From NCBI RefSeq assembly GCF_000497205.1, contig NZ_AYJW01000009.1:1-64000 (forward strand): a stretch of 64,000 nucleotides of DNA, read 5' to 3'. How positions within the stretch are numbered: the first letter of the stretch is position 1; every line of letters starts with the position of its first letter. The position numbers and the translations under genes are program-made. The stretch comes from Saccharopolyspora rectivirgula DSM 43747 (GTDB lineage Bacteria; Actinomycetota; Actinomycetes; Mycobacteriales; Pseudonocardiaceae). The notes beneath the pieces were generated by a model. The model was not told where the DNA came from. It searched no databases and saw only the letters and a program-made list of their open reading frames with translations. Below are positions 17,601 through 26,761 of the stretch, piece by piece.

Positions 17601-18740
17601 TTGATGCCCAACGGCAAGTTGGACCGCCGCGCGCTGCCCGCCCCCGATCCGGAGCAGGCGGTCGGCAACGGGCAGCCCCGCAACCCCACCGAGGAAATCC
17701 TGTGCGGGCTGTTCGCCGAGGTGCTCGGTCTGCCCCGGGTGGGCGTGGACGACAGCTTCTTCGACCTGGGCGGGCACTCCCTGCTGGCGGCCAAGCTGAT
17801 CGGCCGCATCCGGGACGCGCTCGGGGTGCAGATCAACGTGGGAAGCCTGTTCGCCGCCCCGACCGTCGCCGGGCTCGCCGAACGGCTCTCCAGCGGTGGT
17901 CGGGACGCGCTGGACATCCTGCTGCCGCTGCGGACCGAGGGCAGCAAACCGCCGCTGTTCTGCGTGCACCCGGCCGCCGGGTTGGCCTGGCCGTTCTCCG
18001 GGCTGCTCAAGCACATCGACGCGGAACGGCCGATCTACGGCATCCAGTCCCGGGGGTTGGCCGAGCCGCAGCCGGTCGCGGCCAGCTTGGCGGAGATGGC
18101 GGCCGAGTACTTGGAGCACATCCGCACCGTGCAGCCCCACGGGCCCTACTACTTCCTGGGTTGGTCCTTCGGCGGGGTGGTCGCCCACGAGATGAGCACC
18201 CAGCTGCAGGCGCAGGGAGAGGAGGTGCGGTTGCTGTGCATGCTCGACTCCTACCCGCAGGACGTGTGGGACGAGCTGCCGACCGAGGAAGAGGCCTTGC
18301 GCGCCCTGCTCTACATGGCGGGGTACGACGTCTCCCAGCTCGGTGACGAGCCGCTGACCCGGCGGGAGGTGGTGGAGGTGCTGTCCGCGGAAGGCAGCGC
18401 CCTGGCCAACCTCGAGGAGCACACCATCACCGCCATCATCGACAACTTCGCCAACTGCGCGGTGCTGGAGAACAGCGCCGACCACGACACGTTCCACGGT
18501 GACGTGCTGTTCTTCACCGCCACGGTGAACCCGGCGAAGGAATCGCTGACCGCGCAGATGTGGCAGCCCTACGTCGACGGCGCGGTGGAGAACCACGACA
18601 TCGCTTGCGAGCACAAGGACATGACGCAACCGGGGCCGATCGCCGAGATCGCGGCAGTCGTCGATCAGCGGCTGCGGGAGGTCGACGGCCGACCGGGCGG
18701 TGACAGCGGAACTGGCTGCGCAGAGAGGAGCGCGCGGTGA
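11658..18740 (+). CDS. Dimodular siderophore NRPS, C-A(Thr)-T-C-A-T-TE
   Basis: This 2360-aa synthetase has seven domains: C1 (about 12-445, HHVAIDG at 144-150), A1 (465-968), T1 (GGHS, Ser1012), C2 (1065-1490, HHIAADE at 1187-1193), A2 (1515-1995), T2 (Ser2041) and a thioesterase (GWSFGG, Ser2170). C1 closely resembles the EntF/DhbF starter type ([20 protein letters not shown]), which accepts an aryl-carrier donor. Reading the ten specificity positions by eye gives DFWNVGMVHK for A1, the threonine code, and DVWALGCVNK for A2, which I do not know but which shares LG-x-V/I-N-K with hydroxyornithine codes. C2 has Glu in place of Gly after the motif Asp. No epimerase domain is present. ATG at 11658 has GGGGAG upstream. 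Iron box at 11612. Confidence 0.95.
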   Translation: MSEFLDGETPEVLPLSAAQSGIWFAQQLDQGNPVFNTAEYLDIEGALDPELFATALRQVTREADVLRLRILDTPEGPQQIVEPERDPQLAVVDLTSAADPQARAHEWMRADLQRPVDLASGDQLATSALFRIGEHRWWWYQRIHHVAIDGYGFSILLRRVAEVYSALAAGEQPQPNPFGPLRSLLEAERSYRESEKCEKDEKFWHDQLADWPDAVSLAGRIQRTARGFRRQTGELPGSTVRLLEAAAGQSRTAWTDALVAAFGAYLHRMTGSRDVVLGLPVMGRRGSALRVPGMVVNVLPLRLRIAPGTTRGELVAQVAREIRQLRKHQHYRGEDLRRQLRGGGTDRPLFGPMVNIKSFDYDLRFDQAPATVRNVAAGPVDDLTLTAYTTGADLQLEFNANPEAYAEDQLADHRARFQRFLAEFATCPADTPVDRIELLSAEERQRILHEWNAPVPGVEQAPRKTLPELFEEQVARTPDATAVSYQGIELTYTELNERANRLAHHLVDHGIGPEQLVGLALPRSADLVVAILAVLKAGAAYLPLDPGYPAERIAYMVADAEPVLCITDSEHNGRLPDGVAQVVLDDDRCVEEITRHSSRDLKSGERGRLTPDHAAYVIYTSGSTGRPKGVSIPHHNVVRLFTATQPWFSFTSDDVWTLFHSYAFDFSVWELWGALLHGGRLVVVPYEISRSPKEFLQLLSRERVTVLNQTPSAFYQLIEADGENPGTELALRYVVFGGEALELSRLTSWYERHPQQPKLINMYGITETTVHVTCMELDEQRVARREGSLIGRGIGDLRVYVLDDQLQPVPPGVVGEMYVGGAGVARGYLGKRALTAQRFVADPYGPPGSRMYRSGDLARWRADGQLEYLGRADHQVKIRGFRIELGEVEAALASHPQVTQAAVVVRPDQHGDKRLVGYTVGRAEPKELRAHLAERLPDYMIPAALVPIERMPLTANGKLDTASLPEPAATGSGQGRKPRTAAEETLCRLFAEVLGTDEVSIDDNFFELGGHSLLGTRLLARVRAELGAELTIRSLFEHPTVAGLAEQLRAGTARPVLRPMPRPKQIPLSFAQQRLWFLNRLEGATATYNLPLVLRLSGEVDETALRAAVADVTRRHESLRTVFPDTLGDPRQQVLDEPAELAVVETSDVDAELAATVRQGFDLAEQPPLRAVLLRGAEESALLLLLHHIAADEWSLRPLVRDLATAYSARVRGQEPDWQPLPVQYVDYTLWQRQLLGDESDPTSLAAEQLEFWRDALAGLPDQLELPTDFPRPAVSSHQGDSVSFELSPQLLEQVRQLAGQHQVSVFMVLQAALAALLTRLGAGTDIPIGSPTAGREDDALNDLVGFFVNTLVLRTDTSGDPSFTELLSRVRRTDLAAYDNAELPFERLAEVLNPVRSLSHHPLFQVMLAYWKAGDELRVELPGLDVAVETADPGAAKFDLAFSVTERADGGAEGLVQFSTDLFTQDTVEAMAARFVRLLTAAVARPTEPIGELDVLSPEERDQLFARGDATARVQGPAVTFPQVFAERVRSDPDKPALVFEDVELSYRELGEQVQRLAQALVERGVRPGDVVGVMLPRSPELITSLLAVMTAGAAYLALDPDYPVDRLAYMVADARPRLVIGQPREGLDIELLDWRATPQQPQQLPQPEVDDPAYVIYTSGSTGKPKGVVVPHRGVAKLLATQAERVGVDSNSRVLQFASPSFDVAFWEMCMGLLSGGTLVVVPAERRVPGEPLAEYTRRHRVTHMAIGPSVLGMFPDDTEFPAGSTVLCGAEKVPAELVQRWATKYRMLNCYGPTEATVNSTLWECAPEQAATSVPIGVPDPGVRLYVLDEKLRPVPPGVLGELYVAGPGLAHGYLNRPGLTAERFVADPYGPPGSRMYRTGDVVRWRRDGALDFAGRADDQVKLRGFRIELGEVEAVLGRHPAVSQAAVTIREDTPGDKRLVGYVVGDADPVELRRHVAEELPDYMVPSAVVRMDALPLMPNGKLDRRALPAPDPEQAVGNGQPRNPTEEILCGLFAEVLGLPRVGVDDSFFDLGGHSLLAAKLIGRIRDALGVQINVGSLFAAPTVAGLAERLSSGGRDALDILLPLRTEGSKPPLFCVHPAAGLAWPFSGLLKHIDAERPIYGIQSRGLAEPQPVAASLAEMAAEYLEHIRTVQPHGPYYFLGWSFGGVVAHEMSTQLQAQGEEVRLLCMLDSYPQDVWDELPTEEEALRALLYMAGYDVSQLGDEPLTRREVVEVLSAEGSALANLEEHTITAIIDNFANCAVLENSADHDTFHGDVLFFTATVNPAKESLTAQMWQPYVDGAVENHDIACEHKDMTQPGPIAEIAAVVDQRLREVDGRPGGDSGTGCAERSAR

Positions 18741-18934
18741 CGAACCCGTTCGAGGATCCGGAGGGCGCGTACTACGCCTTGGTCAACGACGCCGACCAGT
18801 ACTCGCTGTGGCCGGCGCAGATCCAGGTGCCCGAGGGGTGGACGATCGCGCACGGTCCGGCGGATCGGAAGTCCTGTCTGGACTTCATCGAGGAGAATTG
18901 GACCGATCTGCGGCCGGCCAACTCCGTTTCATGA
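18737..18934 (+). CDS. MbtH-like NRPS accessory protein
   Basis: This 65-aa protein binds adenylation domains and is needed for their activity or solubility. The family signature is intact: NPFEDPEG at the N-terminus, [13 protein letters not shown] in the middle with conserved Trp residues, and the C-terminal [14 protein letters not shown]. Its GTG overlaps the NRPS stop by 4 bp and its own stop overlaps the start of the exporter, so all three are translationally coupled. Confidence 0.97.
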   Translation: MTNPFEDPEGAYYALVNDADQYSLWPAQIQVPEGWTIAHGPADRKSCLDFIEENWTDLRPANSVS

Positions 18935-20352
18935 TGCTGCGGGGTCTTGCCAGCCGGGTGGACCCGCGGGTCGCGGTGTGCGTGGTCTACGTCGCCGCGA
19001 TGTTCATGAACGGCATGGACGCCACGATCGTCAACGTGGCGCTGCCGGCCATCGGCAGCGAGTTCGCCGTCGCGCCCAGCGCCACGTCCGCGGTCAACGT
19101 CGGCTACCTGGTGAGCCTGGCGGTGTGCATCCCGGTGTCCGGGTGGCTCGGCGACCGGTTCGGCACCAAACGGGTCTTCCTGGCCGCTTTCGGCTTGTTC
19201 GTGGCGGCTTCGGCGATGTGCGGGGCCGCCACCGGCCTCGGCCAGCTCACCGTCGCCAGGGTGCTGCAGGGCGCGGGTGGTGGTGTGGTCACCCCGGTGG
19301 CCCTGACCATGCTCTTCCGGGCTTACCCGCCGGAGGAGCGGATGCGGCTCACCCGGCTGCTGATCCTGCCGACCGCGGTGGCCCCGGCCTTGGGGCCGGT
19401 CCTGGGCGGGTTCTTCGTCGACCAGTTGAGCTGGCGCTGGGGCTTCTACGTCAACGTGCCGATCGGGGTGGCGGCGCTGCTGTTCGGCGCGCTGTGCTTG
19501 GTCGAGCACGTGGAGAGCCCGGGGAGGAGCTTCGACCTGCTCGGTTTCGCGCTGTCCGTGCCGGCGCTCGGGCTGTTGATGTTCGCGCTGGAGGCGGTGG
19601 CGCACACCGGTCCGGCGGATCTGCTCTTCTGGGGGACCGGGCTTGCCGGGTTGGCGTGCCTGGTGGCGCTGGTGGTCACCCAGTTGCGCACCGCTGAGCC
19701 GATGCTGGAGCTGCGGCTGTTCACCGACGCCTCGTTCCGCCGGGCGAGCCTGGTGCTGGTCGCCTGCGTGGCCGGGTTCACCGGCACGCTCTACGGATTC
19801 ACCCTGATGTACCAGACCGGGTTGGGGGCTTCGGCGTGGCAGACCGGGTTGGTGACGTTGCCGAAGGCGGTCGGGCTGATGGTCGCTTCGCAGCTCATCG
19901 GCTGGCTGCACCGGCGGTGCGGTTCTCGACTGCTGATCGCCGGGGCGATGTGCGGTGCGGCGGTTTCGTTCGCGCTGATGAACGCGGTGCACGCGGAGAA
20001 CGCCTGGTTCGCCGGTTTCGTCCAATTCGCTTCGGGGTTCTTCGTGGGATTGGCTTCCGCCGCGCTCCAGGTGGTCGCTTTCAGCACGATCAGCAGTTCC
20101 GACACCGCCAGCGCTTCCACGCTGTTCAACGTGGAGCGCCAGGTCGGTTCTGCGTTCGGGGTGGCGGCGAGCGCGAGCGTGCTGGCGCTGCTCGGCGCCC
20201 AGCAGTCCGCGGCTCTGGGCTCCTACCACGCCGCGATGCTGCTCTGCGCCGGTTTCGCGCTGGTCGGTGCCCTTTTTTCCTTGCGGCTCAGGGATTTCGC
20301 GCCAGTGGAACCGGTGTCTTCCGGGGCCGCGAAGCAGGAGCAAGAGATCTGA
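18931..20352 (+). CDS. MFS drug/siderophore exporter (DHA2, 14-TM type)
   Basis: This 473-aa proton antiporter belongs to the EmrB/QacA subfamily: the MDATIVNVALPAI motif in TM1, the GWLGDRFGTKRVF loop A motif, and the GPVLGGFF motif C in TM5. The start is the ATG that overlaps the mbtH stop (ATGA); longer frames would run into mbtH. Being third in an iron-regulated NRPS operon, it most likely exports the apo-siderophore. The C-terminal tail is short and polar. Confidence 0.92.
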   Translation: MMLRGLASRVDPRVAVCVVYVAAMFMNGMDATIVNVALPAIGSEFAVAPSATSAVNVGYLVSLAVCIPVSGWLGDRFGTKRVFLAAFGLFVAASAMCGAATGLGQLTVARVLQGAGGGVVTPVALTMLFRAYPPEERMRLTRLLILPTAVAPALGPVLGGFFVDQLSWRWGFYVNVPIGVAALLFGALCLVEHVESPGRSFDLLGFALSVPALGLLMFALEAVAHTGPADLLFWGTGLAGLACLVALVVTQLRTAEPMLELRLFTDASFRRASLVLVACVAGFTGTLYGFTLMYQTGLGASAWQTGLVTLPKAVGLMVASQLIGWLHRRCGSRLLIAGAMCGAAVSFALMNAVHAENAWFAGFVQFASGFFVGLASAALQVVAFSTISSSDTASASTLFNVERQVGSAFGVAASASVLALLGAQQSAALGSYHAAMLLCAGFALVGALFSLRLRDFAPVEPVSSGAAKQEQEI

Positions 20353-20381
20353 GCCACCGTGGGGAAGACAAGCGCCCCATG

Positions 20382-20400
20382 TATGGTTAGGCTAGCCTTA
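20382..20400 (+). promoter_or_regulatory. Iron box upstream of the siderophore-interacting protein
   Basis: TATGGTTAGGCTAGCCTTA matches the iron-box consensus at 15 of 19 positions and has the central GGTTAGGCTAGCCTTA dyad. It lies 40 bp before the start of the ferric reductase gene and would give it, and probably the monooxygenase, iron-controlled expression separate from the NRPS operon. Confidence 0.82.
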
Positions 20401-20439
20401 GCTACGTTGATCGTCCGGGAGCAGGAAGGAACGCATCGC

Positions 20440-21270
20440 ATGACTACCGCGGGCCGACCTCGGCACAAGCGCCCTCCGGCACGAGACCTGCAGGTGTTGC
20501 GGACCGTGGACCTGACTCCGTCGATGCGGCGCATCACCCTGGGCGGAGAGGAGCTCAACGGCTTCCTGGACGAGCACAACGGCCCGAACGTCAAAGTCTT
20601 CGTCCCGCAGCTGGGGCAAGAACGTCCCGTCCTTCCGGTCCTCGACCCGGAGACCAACCGCTACATCTGGCCCTCCCAGCGGGAACGCCCCACCATGCGG
20701 ACGTACACCGTCCGGCGGTACGACGAGCAGCGCGGCGAGCTCGACATCGACTTCGTGCTGCACGAGCACCGCGGAGTGGCTTCCAGCTGGGCGCGCGAGG
20801 CCAAACCGGGTGACCGGCTCGGCATCATGGGGCCCGGCGGCAAGACCTGCCGTCCTGGCGACTGGTACCTGCTGGTCGGTGACCAAACCGCGCTGCCGGC
20901 CATCTCGGCGATCGTGGAAAAGCTGCCCGTCACCGCGCGCGGACAGGTTTTCGTCGAAGTGGCCGACGAAGCGGAAGAGCAGCACATCGAGTGCCCACCG
21001 GATCTGCAGTGGACCTGGCTGCACCGGAACGGAACTCCGGCTGGCCAGTCCAGGCAGTTGATCTCCGCGGTGCAGTCGCTGGAAATTCCAGTCGAGACAG
21101 GCGTCTCCGCCTGGGTTGCCGGAGAATCTGGCATCGTTCGCGGTATTCGGCGCCACTTGCGCAATGAACGGGGGTTGGACCCCAAATCGGTGCTCGCCAT
21201 CGGTTACTGGAAAAACGGAATGGCGGAACCGGAATATCACGACAAGCACAATCACGACCGCGACTACTGA
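20440..21270 (+). CDS. Siderophore-interacting protein (ferric-siderophore reductase, ViuB family)
   Basis: This 276-aa flavoprotein of the SIP family should reduce ferric siderophore in the cytoplasm to release iron. Seen are RTYTVRRYD (FAD-binding R-x-Y-T), FVLHEHRGVASSWA with the GPAS-like loop, a GDQTALPAI segment and the C-terminal GYWKNGMAE typical of the family. ATG at 20440 is used because AGGAAGGA lies 9 nt upstream; the frame extends further 5' but over the iron box. Next to NRPS and exporter, it completes the uptake side. Confidence 0.94.
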   Translation: MTTAGRPRHKRPPARDLQVLRTVDLTPSMRRITLGGEELNGFLDEHNGPNVKVFVPQLGQERPVLPVLDPETNRYIWPSQRERPTMRTYTVRRYDEQRGELDIDFVLHEHRGVASSWAREAKPGDRLGIMGPGGKTCRPGDWYLLVGDQTALPAISAIVEKLPVTARGQVFVEVADEAEEQHIECPPDLQWTWLHRNGTPAGQSRQLISAVQSLEIPVETGVSAWVAGESGIVRGIRRHLRNERGLDPKSVLAIGYWKNGMAEPEYHDKHNHDRDY

Positions 21271-21368
21271 GCACGTCCGGCACCGGCAGGCAGCGTATTT
21301 CCGGGATTCCCGGAATGGCCCGCTATTGCCTGGTGCGGGCATTGCGGCGCTGGCGATAAGGGGACAAC

Positions 21369-22682
21369 GTGTCTTCAGCATCGATTGATGAGCAGGGTCC
21401 CGTGTACGACATCGTGGGGATCGGCTTCGGTCCGGCGAATCTGGCCCTGGCCATCGCAATCGAGGAGTACAACCGGACGGCAGCGGAAGAGGACCGGCTG
21501 CACGCCCTCTTCCTGGAGCAGAAACCCGAATTCCGCTGGCACGACGGAATGCTCATCGAAGGCACCACCATGCAGGTGTCCTTCTTGAAGGACCTGGTCA
21601 CCATTCGGAACCCGGCCAGCACGTATTCATTCCTCTCCTATTTGCACGAGAAGGACCGGCTGGTCGACTTCATCAACCACAAAACGATGTTCCCCAGCCG
21701 CATCGAATTCCACGACTACCTGTCGTGGGCGGCTGGCCGGCTCGCCCACCTGGTCCGGTACGGCACGACCGCGGTCGAGGTCGACGCGGAGGGCAGCGGT
21801 TTCACCGTCCGAGCCCGGCGCGGTGACCAGCTGGTGACCTACCGCGGCCGCAACGTGGTCCTCGGGCTCGGCCTGGAACCCAAGGTGCCCGACGGCGTGC
21901 AGCTGGGAGAGCGCGTTTGGCACAACTACGACCTGCTGGAGCGGATCGAAGAACTGCGCGGCCAGCAGCCCCGCCGGTTCACCGTGGTCGGGGCGGGCCA
22001 GAGCGCCGCCGAGGTCACCGACTACCTGCACCGCAGCTTCCCGGACAGCGAAGTCTGCGCGGTCTTCCGCCGGTACGGCTACTGCCCGGCCGACGACAGC
22101 CCGTTCGCCAACCGCATCTTCGACCCCGCGGCCGTGGACGACTTCTACGCCTCCCCGGCCGAGGTCAAGCAGATGCTGATGGACTACCACGGCAACACCA
22201 ACTACTCGGTGGTCGACCTGGAGCTGATCGAAGAGCTCTACGCCCGGCTGTACCAGGAGAAGGTGCAGGGCAAGCAGCGGCTGCGGATCTTCAACGCCTC
22301 CCAGGTCGACTGCGTCGAGCAGACCGGGGACGGGGTGCGGGTTTCGGTCCAGTTCCTGCCCACCGGGAAGCGCACCGAGCTCGACTCCGACGTGCTGATC
22401 TACGCCACCGGCTACCGGCCCCGCGACCTGACCGGCCTGCTCGGTCGGATCGCCCAGGACTGCTGCCGGGGTGCCGACGGTCAACTGGAAGTGGAGCGGG
22501 ACTACCGGGTCCGCACCACCACCGACCTGCCCGGCGGCATCTACCTGCAGGGCGGCACCGAGCACACCCACGGCATCACCTCGTCGCTGCTGTCCAACGG
22601 GGCGGTGCGCGCCGGCGAGATCCGGGATTCGGTGCTGGCCCGCCGCGGCAGCGAGCTGCCCCCGGAGCCGGCCCTGCGCTGA
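21369..22682 (+). CDS. L-ornithine N5-monooxygenase
   Basis: This 437-aa FAD/NADPH enzyme hydroxylates the side-chain amine of ornithine, the first step to a hydroxamate ligand. The FAD motif GIGFGPANLALA is at about residue 16, the NADPH motif GAGQSAAEV is mid-protein, and YATGYRP follows. The stretch FLKDLVTIRNPASTYSFLSY resembles ornithine hydroxylases (PvdA/SidA) more than lysine hydroxylases (IucD/MbtG), so ornithine is the better guess. GTG start. It lies 98 bp after the SIP gene and is likely co-transcribed with it. Confidence 0.92.
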   Translation: MSSASIDEQGPVYDIVGIGFGPANLALAIAIEEYNRTAAEEDRLHALFLEQKPEFRWHDGMLIEGTTMQVSFLKDLVTIRNPASTYSFLSYLHEKDRLVDFINHKTMFPSRIEFHDYLSWAAGRLAHLVRYGTTAVEVDAEGSGFTVRARRGDQLVTYRGRNVVLGLGLEPKVPDGVQLGERVWHNYDLLERIEELRGQQPRRFTVVGAGQSAAEVTDYLHRSFPDSEVCAVFRRYGYCPADDSPFANRIFDPAAVDDFYASPAEVKQMLMDYHGNTNYSVVDLELIEELYARLYQEKVQGKQRLRIFNASQVDCVEQTGDGVRVSVQFLPTGKRTELDSDVLIYATGYRPRDLTGLLGRIAQDCCRGADGQLEVERDYRVRTTTDLPGGIYLQGGTEHTHGITSSLLSNGAVRAGEIRDSVLARRGSELPPEPALR

Positions 22683-22739
22683 TCGTGATCGGGCGCACTG
22701 CCGGGAACAACCGGGACCGACCGGTGGTTTCAAGAGCTG

Positions 22740-23807
22740 ATGGAAAGTGCTGCGACTTCTGAAACCGCTGCCGCGGAGCAGGTGAAGGGCCAGCCCCGCG
22801 GGCAAGCCCCCGTCCCGCTGTCGATCCTCGACCTGTCCCCGGTGGGCACCCGGAACACCGCTGCCGAAGCCCTGCAGACCACCACCGAGCTGGCGCGCAG
22901 CGCTGAGGAGTGGGGCTACCACCGGTTCTGGGTGGCCGAGCACCACGGCATGCCCGGCATCGCCAGCTCGGCTCCCGCGGTGGTGATCGCGCACCTGGCC
23001 GCGCACACCACGCGGCTGCGCCTGGGCTCCGGTGGCGTGATGCTGCCGAACCACTCGCCGCTGGTGGTCGCCGAGCAGTTCGGCACCCTCCAGGCGTTGC
23101 ACCCCGGCCGCATCGACCTGGGCATCGGGCGGGCGCCCGGAACCGATCAAGCCACCGCCCGGGCGTTGCGGCGCACCCGCTCGGTTTCCGCCGACGACTT
23201 CCCGCAGCAGCTCGGTGAGCTGATCGGTTTCCTCGACGACAGCTTCCCGCTGGACCACCCGTACGCGGCCATCCAATCGGTGCCGCGCGGCCAGCGGCCG
23301 CCGATCTGGCTGCTGGGTTCCAGCGGGTTCAGCGCCCAACTGGCCGGGGAGCTCGGTTTCCCGTTCGCCTTCGCGCACCACTTCAGCGCCCAGAACACGC
23401 TGCCCGCGCTGGAGCTGTACCGGCAGTCGTTCCGGCCCTCGGAGCTGCTGGACGAGCCCTACGCCCTGATCGGTGTGCAGACGATCGTCGCGGACACCGA
23501 CGAGGAAGCGCTCGAGCTGGCCCGCCCGATCGCCCTCGGCATGCTGAAGCTGCGTAAGGGGATGCCCGGCAAGCAGCCGACTCCGCAGGAGGCTCGGGAG
23601 TATCCCTACACTGAACTCGACCTCAGCTTCATGGAGAGCTGGCTGGCCGACGCCGTCTACGGTTCGCCGGAAACGGTTCGCGAGCAGCTGGACGAACTCC
23701 AGGAGCGCACCGGCGTGCAAGAACTGATGCTCACCGCGCAGATCCCGCAGCGGGAGGCGAAACTGCACTCCTTCGAGCTGGTCGCCAAGGCGTACCGGAT
23801 GGTCTAG
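22740..23807 (+). CDS. LLM-class flavin-dependent oxidoreductase (luciferase-like)
   Basis: This 355-aa TIM-barrel protein belongs to the MsnO8/LuxA-like group of F420- or FMN-dependent oxidoreductases. Seen are the N-terminal [32 protein letters not shown], and [23 protein letters not shown] (read as consecutive conserved pieces), and [14 protein letters not shown]. It starts 57 bp after the monooxygenase in the same direction, so it could be in the siderophore operon, but genes of this type are common elsewhere in actinomycetes. Substrate unknown. Confidence 0.88.
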   Translation: MESAATSETAAAEQVKGQPRGQAPVPLSILDLSPVGTRNTAAEALQTTTELARSAEEWGYHRFWVAEHHGMPGIASSAPAVVIAHLAAHTTRLRLGSGGVMLPNHSPLVVAEQFGTLQALHPGRIDLGIGRAPGTDQATARALRRTRSVSADDFPQQLGELIGFLDDSFPLDHPYAAIQSVPRGQRPPIWLLGSSGFSAQLAGELGFPFAFAHHFSAQNTLPALELYRQSFRPSELLDEPYALIGVQTIVADTDEEALELARPIALGMLKLRKGMPGKQPTPQEAREYPYTELDLSFMESWLADAVYGSPETVREQLDELQERTGVQELMLTAQIPQREAKLHSFELVAKAYRMV

Positions 23808-23927
23808 CGGTTTTCAAGGTGTGCGAGGCCACTCTTGCTCGAGGTCTGCTGCGGTGGCGGGCCGAGCGTGGCGTACGGTTCGTGAGCACCGGTGTTCGCA
23901 GGCACGAGGCGGGATTGAGGGGTTGTC

Positions 23928-24302
23928 GTGAAGCCTGGTGTTCTCACGTTTTACCGGATCATGGCGTACGTGACGGCCGTGCTGCTGATCCTGCTCTGCC
24001 TGGCGATGGTGTTCAAGTACGGCTGGCCCGAGGGCAGTCCGCTCCAGGTCCGCGGCGATTCGCTGGTCTCGATGATCGGCGTGGCCCACGGGTGGCTGTA
24101 CATGGTTTACCTGTTCGTGGCTTTTGTGCTGACCAAGCAGCTCGCGGTGCCGATCGGCCGGATGCTGTTGGTGCTGCTGGCGGGAACCGTTCCGTTCGGT
24201 GCTTTCTTCGCTGAGCGGAAGGTGACCCGGTGGTTCCACCTCCGTCAGCAAGGAAAGCCGATCACCGGCCAGGACACGGCATCGGAGGAATCGCGGGCTT
24301 GA
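23928..24302 (+). CDS. DUF3817 integral membrane protein
   Basis: This 124-aa protein has three predicted helices (about 10-28, 48-70 and 75-95) and the family features [15 protein letters not shown] and [15 protein letters not shown]3817 proteins have no firm function. It ends one base into the start of ctaB (TGATG), so the two are translationally coupled, which suggests a role near heme or oxidase assembly. GTG start. Confidence 0.85.
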   Translation: MKPGVLTFYRIMAYVTAVLLILLCLAMVFKYGWPEGSPLQVRGDSLVSMIGVAHGWLYMVYLFVAFVLTKQLAVPIGRMLLVLLAGTVPFGAFFAERKVTRWFHLRQQGKPITGQDTASEESRA

Positions 24303-25231
24303 TGACTGCCAAACCCATGGCTGCGCACGGGGCGGCCGCGCCCTCCAGCAGTCGCAGCGTGCTGGGCGCGTACTTGGCGCTGACCAAACCGCGGATCATC
24401 GAGTTGCTGCTGGTCACCACCATTCCGGCGATGTTCCTCGCCGAGCGCGGCATCCCGTCCCCGTGGCTGGCGCTGGTGACCCTGGTCGGCGGCACCATGG
24501 CGGCCGCCAGCGCGAACGTGCTCAACTGCGTCGCCGACTCCGACATCGACGCGGTCATGGAGCGCACCAAGAAGCGCCCGCTGGCCCGGTACGAGGTGCC
24601 GCGCCGCAACGCCGTGGTCTTCGGCGTGCTGCTGGGGATCGCTTCGTTCGCGGTGCTGTGGGCGGGCGCCAACCTGCTGGCGGCGTCGCTGGCCTTCGCG
24701 GCGATCCTGTTCTACGTCTTCGTCTACACCCTGCTCCTCAAGCGCCGCACCGCGCAGAACATCGTGTGGGGCGGTGCCGCCGGGTGCATGCCGGTGCTGG
24801 TCGGCTGGGCGGCGGTGACCGGCACGGTCGAGTGGCCGGCCCTGGTGCTGTTCGGGGTGGTCTTCCTGTGGACCCCGCCGCACTTCTGGTCGCTGGCGAT
24901 GAAGTACCGGGAGGACTACGTCCGGGCCGGGGTGCCGATGCTCCCCGCGGTGGCCACCGAACGGCAGGTTTCGCTGCGCATCCTCCTCTACAGCTGGGCG
25001 ACCGTGCTGTGCACGTTGCTGCTGCTGCCGGTCACCAGCTGGCTCTACGTGGGGCTGGCCGTGCTGTTCGGAGCGGTCCTGCTGGTGATCGCCCAGCAGC
25101 TGCACTCGGCGGTGCGCAACAACCGCCCCTACAGCCCGATGAAGCTGTTCCACTACTCCAACTCCTACTTGGCGCTGGTGTTCGTCGCGGTCGCCGTGGA
25201 CGCCGCGATCGGACTGCCGGTGCTGGGCTGA
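24302..25231 (+). CDS. ctaB: Protoheme IX farnesyltransferase (heme O synthase)
   Basis: This 309-aa membrane prenyltransferase joins farnesyl diphosphate to heme B to give heme O for the aa3 oxidase. It has eight or nine helices and both UbiA-type Asp motifs: [19 protein letters not shown] near residue 76, and the second cytoplasmic loop [15 protein letters not shown]. The start at 24302 overlaps the DUF3817 stop by one base. A terminator hairpin follows. Confidence 0.96.
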   Translation: MTAKPMAAHGAAAPSSSRSVLGAYLALTKPRIIELLLVTTIPAMFLAERGIPSPWLALVTLVGGTMAAASANVLNCVADSDIDAVMERTKKRPLARYEVPRRNAVVFGVLLGIASFAVLWAGANLLAASLAFAAILFYVFVYTLLLKRRTAQNIVWGGAAGCMPVLVGWAAVTGTVEWPALVLFGVVFLWTPPHFWSLAMKYREDYVRAGVPMLPAVATERQVSLRILLYSWATVLCTLLLLPVTSWLYVGLAVLFGAVLLVIAQQLHSAVRNNRPYSPMKLFHYSNSYLALVFVAVAVDAAIGLPVLG

Positions 25232-25237
25232 GCGAAC

Positions 25238-25263
25238 GCGGGGTGCGGTGTCCCGCACCCCGC
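25238..25263. terminator. Terminator between ctaB and the convergent transporter gene
   Basis: A perfect 11-bp GC-rich stem (25238-25248 with 25253-25263) with a 4-nt loop starts 7 bp after ctaB. The convergent MFS gene ends at 25285, so it can serve both strands. Confidence 0.75.
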
Positions 25264-25284
25264 TGGAAGACCCCGCGGATCCGC

Positions 25285-26604
25285 TCAGGCGGTGGTTTCC
25301 CGCTGCGCGGGCCGCTCGCTGGTCAGGTCCCGCTTGTAGGTTTCCCCGAGCAGGTAGATCGAGCCGAACGAGATCGCGCACAGCACCACCACGTACCCGG
25401 CGATGGCCAGCGAGGACTGGGTGGCGCCGTAGACCGCGGTGCAGATCATCGGGGCGATCCCGCCACCCAGGATCGAAGCGATCTGGTAGCTCAGCGAGGC
25501 CCCGCTGTAGCGCAGCCGGGTGCTGAACAGCTCGGCGAAGAACGCGGACTGCGGGCCGTACACCGCGGTGCGGCAGATCTGCACGACGAACCCGGCCATC
25601 AGGTACAGCACGATCGAGCCGCTGTCCACCAGCAGGATCCACGGCACCGCGAACAACATCAGGGCCAGCATGCCGCCCAGCGACATCTTCTTGCGCCCGA
25701 GCCGGTCGGAGAGCAGGCCGAACGCCATCATCAGCGGGATGTCGGTGGCGGCCAGGAACGAGTTGGCGTTGAGCACGGTGGTGCGCTCGTAGTCCAGGGC
25801 CGTGGTGGTGTAGGAGACGATCCAGGTGGTGCTGACGTAGAAGGTCGCGTTGGTGGCCAGGAACGAACCGGCCGCCAGCAGCACGGTCTTGGGGTGCTTG
25901 CGCAGCACTTCCAGCACCGGCATCCGCTCAGCGCGCTCCTGCTCCTTCTGCTGCATCGCCTTCTCGAACACCGGGCTTTCGCTGATCTTGAGCCGGATCA
26001 CGTAGCCGGCCACGATGAGCACCCCGCTGAGCAGGAACGGGATCCGCCACCCCCACGCCATGAAGGCTTCTTCGGAGACGCTGGCGCTGATCCCCGAGAA
26101 GGTCAGGTTGCCCAGCAGCAGCCCGGCCGGGACGCCCACCTGGGGCCAGCTGCCGTAGAACCCGCGCCGGTTCTCGGGTGCGTGCTCCACCGCCATCAGG
26201 GCCGCACCGCCCCATTCGCCGCCGACCCCGAGTCCCTGGGTGAAGCGCAGCAGGGTGAGCAGCACCGGGGCCCACACGCCGATGGAGGCGTAGGTGGGCA
26301 GCAGACCCATCGCCAGGGTCGCCACGCCCATCATCATCAGCGAGACGATCAGCATGGGCTTGCGCCCGACCTTGTCCCCGAAGTGCGCGAACAGCACGCC
26401 ACCGAGCGGCCTGGCGAGGAAGCCGACGGCGAAGGTGGCGAAGGCGGCGATGGTGCCGACGGTGGGGTCGAAGGCGGGGAAGAACAACTCGTTGAAGACC
26501 AGCGCTGCGGCTGTTCCGTAGATGAAGAAGTCGTACCACTCGATGGTGGTGCCGATCAGGCTGGCTAACGCAACTTTGCGGGCGCTGGTTGCGGTGGCGG
26601 CCAT
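25285..26604 (-). CDS. MFS transporter, metabolite:H+ symporter (MHS/ShiA-ProP type)
   Basis: This 439-aa protein has 12 predicted helices and hallmarks of the MHS subfamily: IGTTIEWYDFFIYGTAAALV in TM1, RPLGGVLFAHFGDKVGRK between TM2 and TM3, and QGLGVGGEWGGA in TM4. Relatives import shikimate, alpha-ketoglutarate, proline/betaine or aromatic acids; the substrate cannot be told. ATG start with GGAGGG 8 nt upstream. Confidence 0.93.
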   Translation of the reverse strand: MAATATSARKVALASLIGTTIEWYDFFIYGTAAALVFNELFFPAFDPTVGTIAAFATFAVGFLARPLGGVLFAHFGDKVGRKPMLIVSLMMMGVATLAMGLLPTYASIGVWAPVLLTLLRFTQGLGVGGEWGGAALMAVEHAPENRRGFYGSWPQVGVPAGLLLGNLTFSGISASVSEEAFMAWGWRIPFLLSGVLIVAGYVIRLKISESPVFEKAMQQKEQERAERMPVLEVLRKHPKTVLLAAGSFLATNATFYVSTTWIVSYTTTALDYERTTVLNANSFLAATDIPLMMAFGLLSDRLGRKKMSLGGMLALMLFAVPWILLVDSGSIVLYLMAGFVVQICRTAVYGPQSAFFAELFSTRLRYSGASLSYQIASILGGGIAPMICTAVYGATQSSLAIAGYVVVLCAISFGSIYLLGETYKRDLTSERPAQRETTA

Positions 26605-26761
26605 CGTTACGCCCTCCGGAAGGGTGTGCGACAGGTAACTAACGCTGTAAGTTTTCGCAGACTGTAATCATCAGTGCCGCAGATCACAAGATCTCCGGGG
26701 TGGCGGATTTCCAACGCCCGCCGTTCGGTGCAGAAGGGGTGCCGGCCGACCCCGCGCGGGT

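Noticed and set aside
11943-18629. A 2228-codon open frame antisense to the NRPS
   Set aside because: It exactly mirrors the NRPS codon phase in high-GC DNA; composition is His/Arg/Gly/Val-rich without domains.
24463-26568. A 701-codon plus-strand frame over ctaB and the transporter
   Set aside because: It crosses a terminator hairpin and two opposing real genes; low-complexity product.
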